From Acidovorax sp. A79 (lineage in GTDB: Bacteria; Pseudomonadota; Gammaproteobacteria; Burkholderiales; Burkholderiaceae_C), in the NCBI RefSeq assembly GCF_041154505.1, contig NZ_AP028672.1:4442501-4506500 (forward strand): DNA of 64,000 nucleotides. Direction: 5' to 3'. This document shows, in pieces, positions 6,914 to 13,798 of this stretch (position 1 is its first letter; each line of letters begins with the position of its first letter). The notes under the pieces were generated by a model that saw only the letters and a list, made by a program, of their open reading frames with translations, was not told the origin of the DNA and made no database searches. The translations under genes were made by a program, and so were the position numbers.

Positions 6914-8608
6914 ATGGCTGATCTTCTCCGCGTAGCGCTGCTGCGCGCTCTCCTGCTGCTCTCCCTCGTATGGTCCGTGCCGTCCTCGGCGCTTCAGGTC
7001 ATCACTACGTATCCGCCGAACACATGCAACGCTCAGAATCATCCTCGTGGGTACACGAACATTCCAGACGCTACGGCAACGTGGATTTGCGGCATCAGTG
7101 GGGTTGAGAGCAACTGTGGATGGAGCTACGTTTCTCCGACTTACGGATGGGATGGCACCGCCGCTAACGGCGTTGTTAATGGCGTGTGCAACCTCCCCCC
7201 TCCCGTCTATAGCTGCACCTCCGGCGCTACGCTCGGAACGAACGCGCACGGAGACCGTACGTGTACCTGCGATTCGGGCCTCACGGAACAAAACGGCCAA
7301 TGCAAACCACCGGTGACAAGCTGTCCGCCTGGGCAGCATGAGGAGGGTGGTGCATGTGTCCCCGACGCCTGCAAACCCAATGAAGTCCGCGTCAACGGCG
7401 TGTGTGTTCCAGAGCCACCGTGCGATCCCGGATATACGCGCATCAACGGCAAGTGCGTGAAAGACAAATGCCCGAAGGCTGGCACCAGCGCCGGGGAGGG
7501 CTGGGAGATGGACTCGGCGGCCACGGAATATGCATGCTTGGATCAGGGCGTGAGCTTCGATGGTCCCGTGCAGTACTGCATGATCAAGGTGGTCAACACC
7601 GTGGACGTCAGCTACAACGGCAAGACGTTCTACTATGGGAGCGGCACATACACGGGCGGTCAGTGCCAGGGCGGCACGGGTGGCGGTGATGGTCCCGGCA
7701 CTGGCCCCGGCGAGGGCCCTGGAGAGGGTCCGGGCGAAGGTCCTGGTACGGGTCCTGGCACCGGTCCTGGCACGAACCCTGGTGGCGGCCCCAAGCCACC
7801 GGACCCCAACAATCCGCCCCCTCCACCGCCGCCTCCGGTCCCCCCGGACAGCAATGGCAATTGCCCGCCTGGAACCCAGCGCTACAGCAACGGTAATTGC
7901 TATGCGCCTACCCCGCCGCCGCAGCCACCAAACAGCAATGGCACGTGCCCGCCTGGGACCTCCAAGGTAGGCACCAGCTGCGTCTCGCCCTCGCCGCCCG
8001 GCAAGCCCATACCGGAAAAACCAAACGAGAACGGCGACTGTGGCCCGGGCTTCCACCGTGAGGGAAATTGGTGCGTGATCAACCCCAAGCCGCCCGAAGG
8101 TGGCACCTGTCCCGTAGGCACGCATCTGGTCAATGAACTCTGCGTCTGGAACCCCGGTGTACCGCCCGATGGTGGTGGCAATGGCGATGGGGACGGCGAC
8201 GGTGATGGGGATGATGAGTCAGCCTTTGCGGGTAACTGCGCATCCGGTTTTTCCTGTGAAGGGGACGCGATTCAGTGCGCCATGGCGAAGGAGCAGCACC
8301 TCATGAATTGCAAGCTCCTCGATACCGAAAAGCCGGACCCTACGTACAAGGCGGCTGCGGATGGCTCGGATGCTAAGAGCGCGGACAAGCTGCGTGAGAA
8401 CGCTCAGCAGGTCAACGTCTCGAATTTTGATTCTTCCGGGCTTGGTTGGTCTAGGGCATGCCCTCCCGACCCGGGTTTCGATGTGGTGGGGCATAACTTC
8501 ACCATCCCGTTTTCTCAGGTCTGCGGGCCCCTGCATGTGCTCAGTTTGGCAAGCGTTGGCTTGACCCTGCTTAGCTGCTTGATGTGGGTCGTTGGGCGAA
8601 AGGATTAG
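6914..8608 (+). CDS. adsorption protein (pIII-like) of P1
   Basis: The start at 6914 gives 564 residues with a signal peptide (MADLLRVALLRALLLLSLVW...PSSA). The N-terminal receptor part contains many Cys in repeats of the form CPPG-X6/8-C and CDPGYTRINGKC. A glycine/proline linker follows (GPGEGPGEGPGEGPGTGP and a poly-Pro run, roughly residues 260-315), as in other inovirus adsorption proteins. The C-terminus ends in a membrane helix (LASVGLTLLSCLMWVVG). The first 433 codons are almost identical to the P2 gene, and the rest has diverged. The frame extends upstream to 6821, but the signal peptide fits the later start. Confidence 0.85.
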   Translation: MADLLRVALLRALLLLSLVWSVPSSALQVITTYPPNTCNAQNHPRGYTNIPDATATWICGISGVESNCGWSYVSPTYGWDGTAANGVVNGVCNLPPPVYSCTSGATLGTNAHGDRTCTCDSGLTEQNGQCKPPVTSCPPGQHEEGGACVPDACKPNEVRVNGVCVPEPPCDPGYTRINGKCVKDKCPKAGTSAGEGWEMDSAATEYACLDQGVSFDGPVQYCMIKVVNTVDVSYNGKTFYYGSGTYTGGQCQGGTGGGDGPGTGPGEGPGEGPGEGPGTGPGTGPGTNPGGGPKPPDPNNPPPPPPPPVPPDSNGNCPPGTQRYSNGNCYAPTPPPQPPNSNGTCPPGTSKVGTSCVSPSPPGKPIPEKPNENGDCGPGFHREGNWCVINPKPPEGGTCPVGTHLVNELCVWNPGVPPDGGGNGDGDGDGDGDDESAFAGNCASGFSCEGDAIQCAMAKEQHLMNCKLLDTEKPDPTYKAAADGSDAKSADKLRENAQQVNVSNFDSSGLGWSRACPPDPGFDVVGHNFTIPFSQVCGPLHVLSLASVGLTLLSCLMWVVGRKD

Positions 8609-8611
8609 CAC

Positions 8612-8914
8612 ATGCCATGGATCATTTCCGTACTGCTCGGCGGTCTTCTGCAAATTGTTGGATCGGTGGTGGGCCGTGTCCTCCTGGCTCTCGGTTTTGG
8701 CTTCGTTGAGTACGTGGGAATAAGCACGCTCATCGACTCCGCCAAGTCCTCGGCTACTTCACTGCTCGGTGGGGTGGGTGGCTCCATCATTGGTGACTGG
8801 GCGGGCTTCTTTCTCATTGATCAGCATGTGTCCATCATCCTGAGCGCAATTGGCGTCAAGGTCATGCTGAACGCTCTCGGTGGCGCTAGCGTGAAGCGCC
8901 TCGTGCAGAAGTAG
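8612..8914 (+). CDS. DUF2523 minor coat protein (gpVI-like)
   Basis: The 100-residue product has three hydrophobic stretches (IISVLLGGLLQIVGSVVGRVLL at the start, a central one, and SIILSAIGVKVMLNALG), which is the pattern of DUF2523 proteins. These sit between the adsorption and Zot genes in inoviruses and are taken to be pVI equivalents that release or anchor the virion end. The start lies 3 bases after the adsorption gene stop. P2 has the equivalent at 29888-30190, diverged in sequence. Confidence 0.8.
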   Translation: MPWIISVLLGGLLQIVGSVVGRVLLALGFGFVEYVGISTLIDSAKSSATSLLGGVGGSIIGDWAGFFLIDQHVSIILSAIGVKVMLNALGGASVKRLVQK

Positions 8915-8924
8915 GGGGCTTCCT

Positions 8925-10142
8925 GTGCCTATTAGCTTCGTCACGGGCCTGCCTCGGCAGGGCAAAACGCTGTTCACGTTCATCGAGGTGCAGCGCCGCG
9001 CCAAAGAGGAAAACCGTCCTGTCTATTACTGCAACATTCCCGGCGTTACGCTGCCCGGCTGGACTGAGATTGACCATCCTGATAAGTGGATGGATCTGCC
9101 CAATGACTCGATCATCGTGGTTGATGAGCTGCAGGATTTTTGGCCTGCCGCGTCCACCGGATCTAAGGTGCCGCTGCCTATTCTGGAGCTGTCCAAGCAC
9201 GGCAAGCGCGGTATTGATTTTTACTTCATCACGCAGGACCCCACGCTGGTTCACAACACGCCCCGCAAGCTCACGGAGACGCACTGGTACGTGGTCCGGG
9301 CCTTCGGTTCTGAGAGTGCCATTGCGTACAAATTCAGGGGTATGCAAACCGACCCTGGCAAGGTCGTAAACAAGGCGGAAAAGTACCCTTGGCGCTATCC
9401 AAAGGATGCATTCGGCAAAAAGGACAAGGCGGGCAACTGGATCACTCAGCCCTGGTACAAAAGTGCCGACGTGCACAACATCAAGCGGCGTATTCCGCTC
9501 AAGGTGTGGGCCATTCCCATTGCCGTTGCTGTTGCTGTCGGTGCTGCGTGGTTCGCGATTTCATCCGTCCTGAACCTCGGCACAAAGATGGCTGCGGTAG
9601 CTACTAGCAGTGCGCCTGGAGCGTCGCGTGCGGTCCCTCCCGGCGTGCCTGCGGGCGCAACATCCGTAGGCGTTGCCACCAAAGCCGCTCACTTGCCTTA
9701 TGAGGAGTGGTTGGCGCTTCAAAAACCGCGTATCGAGGGCTTCCCGCATACGGCTCCGGCTTATGACTCGGTGACACAGCCCGTCATTGCTCCGCGTCCT
9801 GCGGCCTGCGTGCACATGGGCAAAACTTGTAAGTGCTACACACAGCAAGCGACCTTGCTGCAGGTGCCGGGTGCGGTCTGTCTGCAGATAGTCGCACATG
9901 GGTTCTTCCAGGACTGGCGTGAGGAGCCGCCCACGGCATCGCGGTCCGTTGCGCCCAACGGGTCTAGCCAGGCTGCTCCGAAGCCGGCTGCGCCAGAAGT
10001 TAAGCAGGTGCGTACCGTGCCCATGCCGACTCCGCAGTTACAGCAGCCTGGCCAGATAACTCAGGCTGACATACCTCAGGCGCTGGGCATCAGAAACCCA
10101 GCGTTCAACGTCCACCCGCACAACAGCGGCGGTGCTGAGTGA
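8925..10142 (+). CDS. Zot-like phage assembly ATPase (gpI) of P1
   Basis: Zot/gpI proteins are inner-membrane ATPases that drive phage extrusion. The 405-residue product starts with GTG at 8925 after a GGGGG ribosome site. Walker A is GLPRQGKT near residue 8 and Walker B is SIIVVDELQDFW. One membrane helix lies at about residues 195-215 (VWAIPIAVAVAVGAAWFAI), followed by a periplasmic domain with a conserved Cys-containing segment (MGKTCKCYTQQATLLQ). The cytoplasmic domain differs strongly from P2 Zot, while the C-terminal domain is close to it. Confidence 0.88.
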   Translation: MPISFVTGLPRQGKTLFTFIEVQRRAKEENRPVYYCNIPGVTLPGWTEIDHPDKWMDLPNDSIIVVDELQDFWPAASTGSKVPLPILELSKHGKRGIDFYFITQDPTLVHNTPRKLTETHWYVVRAFGSESAIAYKFRGMQTDPGKVVNKAEKYPWRYPKDAFGKKDKAGNWITQPWYKSADVHNIKRRIPLKVWAIPIAVAVAVGAAWFAISSVLNLGTKMAAVATSSAPGASRAVPPGVPAGATSVGVATKAAHLPYEEWLALQKPRIEGFPHTAPAYDSVTQPVIAPRPAACVHMGKTCKCYTQQATLLQVPGAVCLQIVAHGFFQDWREEPPTASRSVAPNGSSQAAPKPAAPEVKQVRTVPMPTPQLQQPGQITQADIPQALGIRNPAFNVHPHNSGGAE

Positions 10143-10394
10143 TGCCTGCGCGTGCCTTCTCTGAGAGACAAACCGGGGGCCCCGAAGTGGCGAATAGCCA
10201 CGCGCCAAAGGCTCGGGGGTTGGGGTATGGGGCGACAGGCCCCATGGTGGACCGTTGTGCGTCCCGTGCCCTGTGCCACGGTCCACGGTCGCTAGATTGG
10301 GCAAGCGAAGCAGCGGCCCCGCAGACGCAAGCGAAGCGTGGCGGCGGGGCCGCGCGCAGCGCGGCCTAGATTTATCCAATAAACACTTTGGAAC
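10143..10394. other. P1 intergenic region with stacked hairpins (candidate packaging signal / origin)
   Basis: This non-coding stretch holds four perfect inverted repeats: ATGGGGC-GACAG-GCCCCAT (10227-10245); GTGGACCGT / ACGGTCCAC (10247-10255 / 10278-10286); GCGGCCCCGC / GCGGGGCCGC (10313-10322 / 10344-10353); and GGCCGCGC-GCA-GCGCGGCC (10348-10366), which competes with the previous one. The first hairpin and the block CTGAGAGACAAACCGGGG at 10161 are also present in P2 at the same place. Dense hairpins after the assembly gene match inovirus intergenic regions, which carry the packaging signal and strand origins. Confidence 0.6.
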
Positions 10395-10526
10395 ATGACC
10401 GACTACCGGCCTTTGATGTTGTGGCAGTGGCCTGATGGTCGATGCACTTGGCCGCATCTGGTTTGGAGATTTCCGCACCGCGAGGGCGGTCGGTTGGTAG
10501 CGCTCACCGGGGAGTGGTGGGACTAG
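10395..10526 (+). CDS. small Trp-rich hypothetical protein (43 aa)
   Basis: ATG at 10395 opens a 43-codon frame ending TAG at 10524-10526, with six tryptophans (MTDYRPLMLWQWPDGRCTW at the start, TGEWWD at the end). No strong ribosome site is visible. It sits between the hairpin-rich region and rep. It could be a small replication or regulatory protein, or chance. Confidence 0.3.
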   Translation: MTDYRPLMLWQWPDGRCTWPHLVWRFPHREGGRLVALTGEWWD

Positions 10527-10534
10527 AAAAAGGT

Positions 10535-10567
10535 GAACCCGGCATAGGCGGCAACCTATCCGGGTTC
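10535..10567 (+). promoter_or_regulatory. long hairpin in the P1 rep leader
   Basis: GAACCCGG (10535-10542) pairs with CCGGGTTC (10560-10567) and ATAGG pairs with CCTAT inside it, leaving a CGGCAA loop and one bulged C. There is no T-run, so it is not a standard terminator. It lies 28 bases before the rep start. It may be the Rep-nicked double-strand origin or a translational control structure. Confidence 0.45.
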
Positions 10568-10595
10568 GTGGTCACAACATAGATTGGGGTATGCC

Positions 10596-11480
10596 GTGGC
10601 AGTACGGATTCTAGAGAACTTCGATGGGTCGCGCTATGCGGTCATGAGCTACGGCTCGGGGCGGTTCAAGGTCAAGGCTCACGACTTGGGCAATGGGCAC
10701 ATGGAGGTGTCCGGTGTTGAGCGTGTGGACTGGAAAGAACTCGAATGGACCTCCGGCCAAATTCAAGATCACTTGGACATGCTGGCTGAAGCTGAGGAAG
10801 AAGATACCGACAAGCGTGCGAGGGCGCTGGCCATTGCGGCCAACAGGGCGAAAACGCGGGTTCGCAAGCTCTGTAAGGCGATGGGTGCGGACACGCTTAT
10901 GACCCTCACGTACAAAGCCAATCAGACGGATCAGGATCTGTGCAAAAGGCACCTAAAGGAGTTTGTCCGCAGGGTGCGTCGAGTCATCCCCGATTTCCGT
11001 GCCGTGTGCGGTTTTGAAGAACAAAAGCGCGGTGCATGGCATGTGCACATGGCAACGGTGAAGCTGCCTTCTAGCCTCAAGGCAAGCAACGGCGTTTTGG
11101 TGAAGTCCTTCAACGTCCTGCGGGCCATCTGGAGGTCAGTCACAAAGGAGCATGGCGGTAATGTCGATGTATCGGCCCGCAAACGGCATAGCCAGCGCTC
11201 TGCGGCACGCATTGCGGCCTACCTCTCAAAGTACATCACAAAGGCTTTCGAGGATGGGGAGAAGTGGTCGAACCGCTGGACCAAATTCGGCGATGTGACT
11301 TTGCCCGCGCCCATTGATCTGGGTGAGTTCGAGAGCATCGGTGATGCCATGAAAAACGCAGCGCTGTGCTATCTCTCGGGTCGTGTGGACACCATGCACA
11401 TGAGCCGGTGGGGAGACTGGTTCTATTTCGCGTTTGAGGGCGGTCCTGACAGTGGGGGGCACCATGACCCTGTCTGCTGA
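10596..11480 (+). CDS. rolling-circle replication initiator, HUH endonuclease type
   Basis: The protein carries the three HUH-Rep signatures in order: motif I LMTLTYK, motif II GAWHVHMATV (His-x-His metal site), and motif III AAYLSKYITKA with the catalytic Tyr. It would nick the plus-strand origin and start rolling-circle replication. GTG at 10596 with GGGG six bases upstream is preferred (294 aa); TTG at 10584 is in frame. The location downstream of zot is unusual, because P2 and most relatives carry rep upstream of the ssDNA-binding gene. The type also differs from P2's Rep. Confidence 0.8.
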   Translation: MAVRILENFDGSRYAVMSYGSGRFKVKAHDLGNGHMEVSGVERVDWKELEWTSGQIQDHLDMLAEAEEEDTDKRARALAIAANRAKTRVRKLCKAMGADTLMTLTYKANQTDQDLCKRHLKEFVRRVRRVIPDFRAVCGFEEQKRGAWHVHMATVKLPSSLKASNGVLVKSFNVLRAIWRSVTKEHGGNVDVSARKRHSQRSAARIAAYLSKYITKAFEDGEKWSNRWTKFGDVTLPAPIDLGEFESIGDAMKNAALCYLSGRVDTMHMSRWGDWFYFAFEGGPDSGGHHDPVC

Positions 11481-11703
11481 AAAACAGAGTGCCGTTACCG
11501 GTAACACCTCTGCCGTACGTGTGGCTGACCATCGGTCCCGCCATGTGCGTCTGGATGTGTCCGTAAATTTACCGATTGGTAAAACACTGGACGATTTAGC
11601 CTGTCAGTACGGCTGTAGTAAGGCGGTCGTGGTGCGGTCCCTTTTGAGGTTTGCGCTGACAAACCGGGACTGGCGTTCGCAAGGTCTTATCTGGGGGGAT
11701 TGA
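11464..11703 (+). CDS. small ribbon-helix-helix-like DNA-binding protein
   Basis: From ATG at 11464 the product has 79 residues. Residues from about 30 (HVRLDVSVNLPIGKTLDDLA) through SKAVVVRSLLRFAL have the strand-helix-helix pattern of Arc/CopG regulators. The start overlaps the end of rep by 17 bases, and the stop (TGA 11701-11703) abuts the recombinase ATG, so rep, this gene and the recombinase look like one translational unit. The role could be copy control or excision directionality. Confidence 0.55.
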   Translation: MTLSAEKQSAVTGNTSAVRVADHRSRHVRLDVSVNLPIGKTLDDLACQYGCSKAVVVRSLLRFALTNRDWRSQGLIWGD

Positions 11704-12294
11704 ATGGCTTTAATCGGTTATGCGCGTGTGTCCACGCAGGATCAGGATACGGCTCTGCAGCGCGATGCTTTGTCGCTGCATGGGGTTCAACGTGTTTACG
11801 TTGAGTCTGGGTCTGGAGTAGGGCCCCGGCCCCAGTTGCAAGTTGCTCTCGGTTCTCTGGGCAGGGGTGATACGCTGGTCGTTTGGAAGCTGGATCGTGT
11901 GGCCCGTAGTTTGTCTGACTTGCTGGCGATTCAGTCTAGGCTTAGGGCTGGAGGAGCCATGATTCGGAGTCTCACTGAGCCTCTGGACACTACAAGTCCC
12001 TTCGGTGAGTTTACGTTTCAGGTTTTGGGCGCTGTCGCACAGCTTGAGCGGTCCATGATTCGCGAACGTGTGATGGCTGGTCAGGCTGCCGCTCGTGCTC
12101 GGGGTAAGAGCTGGGGTAGGGCGCGTAGCATCAGCGATGCCGATGTGCTGTCCATCGTTGACATGTGGCGTTCAGGCGTCTATACGCAGGGGGAACTGGC
12201 CTCGATCTGGGGTGTTTCCGTCGCGTGTTTACGCGACACAATCCATAGATTCGAGGGCCGTGGCCGATGGGCTTCTCGTTCGTTACACCATTAA
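11704..12294 (+). CDS. serine recombinase of prophage P1
   Basis: The 196-residue product is a small resolvase/invertase-type serine recombinase. Its features are GYARVSTQDQ with nucleophile Ser10, WKLDRVARSLSDLL, LTEPLDTTSPFGEF, QLERSMIRERV, and a C-terminal helix-turn-helix (TQGELASIWGVSVACLRDTI). It is the last gene before hrcA and is the probable integrase of this phage. Most filamentous phages instead borrow host XerCD. The final codons lie in the presumed attachment site. Confidence 0.85.
   Translation: MALIGYARVSTQDQDTALQRDALSLHGVQRVYVESGSGVGPRPQLQVALGSLGRGDTLVVWKLDRVARSLSDLLAIQSRLRAGGAMIRSLTEPLDTTSPFGEFTFQVLGAVAQLERSMIRERVMAGQAAARARGKSWGRARSISDADVLSIVDMWRSGVYTQGELASIWGVSVACLRDTIHRFEGRGRWASRSLHH
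12289..12294. other. candidate attR core (CATTAA) of P1
   Basis: The second CATTAA forms the last two codons of the recombinase and lies 9 bases before the hrcA ATG. Joining the host halves gives an empty site with only 28 bases between the nadK and hrcA start codons. Confidence 0.35.
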
Positions 12295-12303
12295 AATCAT
12301 TCC

Positions 12304-13308
12304 ATGCTCGATGACCGTGCCAAGTTGTTGCTCAAAGCGCTGGTCGAGCGCTATATCGCCGATGGCCAGCCCGTTGGATCGAGGACCTTGTCGCGCGCGT
12401 CCGGGCTCGATCTCTCGCCAGCCACCATCCGCAATGTCATGGCGGATCTGGAGGAACTGGGACTGATTGCAAGCCCCCACACTTCGGCAGGGCGCATTCC
12501 CACGGCACGTGGCTACCGGCTCTTTGTAGACACCATGCTGACGGTGCAAAGGGATCCGCTGACACCTCCACAGCTTGCGCCGGAGCAGCCCCAGAAGGTG
12601 ATTGCGAACGCGGCGCAGTTGTTGTCAAACCTCTCGCAGTTCGTCGGGGTGGTCATGGCGCCACGGCGCACTTCGGTATTTCGCCACATCGAATTCCTGC
12701 GGCTTTCCGAGCGTCGGTTTCTGGTCATCATCGTTTCTCCCGAGGGGGACGTTCAGAACCGCGTCATCTTCACCGAGGCGGACTACTCGCAATCGCAGCT
12801 CATTGAAGCCTCCAACTTCCTCAACGCGCACTACGCGGGGCTCGCGATGGAGCAGGTGCGCGAGCGCCTGAAGTCCGAAGTGGATGTGCTGCGCGGCGAG
12901 ATCGCCTCCCTCATGCAGGCGGCCGTCAACGTGGGTTCCGAGGCCCTGTCGGAGGCGCAGGACGAGGTTGTTATTTCGGGCGAGCGCAACCTGCTGGCTG
13001 TCAGCGATTTTTCCAGCGACATGGGAAACCTGCGGCGGGCCTTCGATCTGTTCGAGCAAAAGACCCAGATACTGCGGTTGCTGGATATCTCCAGCCAGGC
13101 GGAAGGTGTGCGCATCTACATCGGCGGCGAAAGCCATGTGGTGCCCTTTGAAGAGCTGTCCATTGTCAGTTCGCCGTACGAAGTGGACGGCAAGGTCGTG
13201 GGCACGCTGGGTGTGATCGGCCCTACGCGCATGCCCTATGACCGGATGATCCAGATCGTGGACATCACGTCCAAGCTCGTGTCCAACGCACTCAGCCATC
13301 GCAAGTAA
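12304..13308 (+). CDS. hrcA: heat-inducible transcription repressor HrcA
   Basis: HrcA represses chaperone genes by binding CIRCE operators. The 334-residue product starts [20 protein letters not shown] and has the winged-helix segment [20 protein letters not shown], the conserved [20 protein letters not shown] and a GAF-like C-terminal domain. No Shine-Dalgarno precedes the ATG: the 9 upstream bases follow directly on the prophage recombinase stop. The native promoter has probably been disrupted, or hrcA is now read with the recombinase. Confidence 0.95.
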   Translation: MLDDRAKLLLKALVERYIADGQPVGSRTLSRASGLDLSPATIRNVMADLEELGLIASPHTSAGRIPTARGYRLFVDTMLTVQRDPLTPPQLAPEQPQKVIANAAQLLSNLSQFVGVVMAPRRTSVFRHIEFLRLSERRFLVIIVSPEGDVQNRVIFTEADYSQSQLIEASNFLNAHYAGLAMEQVRERLKSEVDVLRGEIASLMQAAVNVGSEALSEAQDEVVISGERNLLAVSDFSSDMGNLRRAFDLFEQKTQILRLLDISSQAEGVRIYIGGESHVVPFEELSIVSSPYEVDGKVVGTLGVIGPTRMPYDRMIQIVDITSKLVSNALSHRK

Positions 13309-13359
13309 AGCCCCTACAATACGGCGCTTGCCCCGTTGTATGGCGCTGGAGCATGGCTT

Positions 13360-13436
13360 GGGGCGTTAGCTCAGTTGGTTAGAGCAGAGGACTCATAATC
13401 CTTTGGTCGTTGGTTCAAGTCCAACACGCCCTACCA
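13360..13436 (+). tRNA. tRNA with CAT anticodon (Met, possibly Ile2)
   Basis: The 77 bases fold as a tRNA with encoded CCA (13434-13436), T arm GTTGG-TTCAAGT-CCAAC and anticodon loop CTCATAA (anticodon CAT). The acceptor stem GGGGCGT / ACGCCCT has a G1-U72 pair. The variable loop (TTGGTCG) resembles tRNA-Ile2, while annotation practice would call it elongator Met. I cannot decide between Met and lysidine-modified Ile2 by eye. Confidence 0.9.
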
Positions 13437-13642
13437 CCCGTCGTTCGCACGGGCGATCATCGCGATTGCAGCCATTTTTCTTGTCGCAGTGCAGTCCTTT
13501 TCTCTTTGGAGTCTCTGGAGTGCATTACAATCCTGGCTTGCGTTGAGTTGAGTGTCTGATTGAGCTTGCCTTCAAGGCAGGAACAAGCAGAAAAATCTGA
13601 TTTCAAGGGTCGCCAAGAAATCATGCTATAATTCAAAGCTTA

Positions 13643-13719
13643 GCGGCTGTAGCTCAGCTGGATAGAGTACTTGGCTACGAACCAAGGGGTCGTGGGTTCG
13701 ATTCCTGCCAGCCGCACCA
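13643..13719 (+). tRNA. tRNA-Arg (ACG)
   Basis: The 77 bases form a complete cloverleaf with acceptor GCGGCTG / CAGCCGC, anticodon loop CTACGAA (anticodon ACG) and encoded CCA. A consensus -10 box TATAAT lies at 13627-13632, 10 bases upstream of the mature 5' end. No clear -35 is seen. A strong terminator follows. Confidence 0.96.
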
Positions 13720-13725
13720 ATGTTT

Positions 13726-13757
13726 AAAGCCTGCAATCGAAAGATTGCAGGCTTTTT
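13726..13757 (+). terminator. rho-independent terminator after tRNA-Arg
   Basis: AAAGCCTGCAATC (13726-13738) pairs perfectly with GATTGCAGGCTTT (13743-13755) around a GAAA tetraloop and runs into Ts. Confidence 0.92.
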
Positions 13758-13798
13758 CATTTGTCCAGAGCGCTTTGCGCTGATCGGGAGATGTGGCT

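Larger units (their letters stand above)
4710..12294. mobile_element. filamentous prophage P1 (Inoviridae-like)
   Basis: The roughly 7.6 kb element holds regulator, ssDNA-binding protein, small coat proteins, major coat, adsorption protein, DUF2523, Zot, Rep and serine recombinase. It is inserted between nadK and hrcA, which are normally adjacent and divergent in related bacteria. No secretin (gpIV) gene is present, so export would use a host secretin. Ends are placed at the shared CATTAA (4710-4715 and 12289-12294). This short core is an inference. Confidence 0.8.

Noticed and set aside
7680-7830. Short tandem repeats that could look like a CRISPR or minisatellite
   Set aside because: They are the GPGEGP / GPGTGP codons of the adsorption protein linker, in frame and of coding origin. 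No CRISPR array was seen anywhere in the window.
6833-8125. 430-codon frame opposite the P1 adsorption gene (and its twin opposite P2)
   Set aside because: It appears in both prophages only because the underlying DNA is shared; the product is Arg/Ala-rich noise opposite a signal-peptide-bearing gene.
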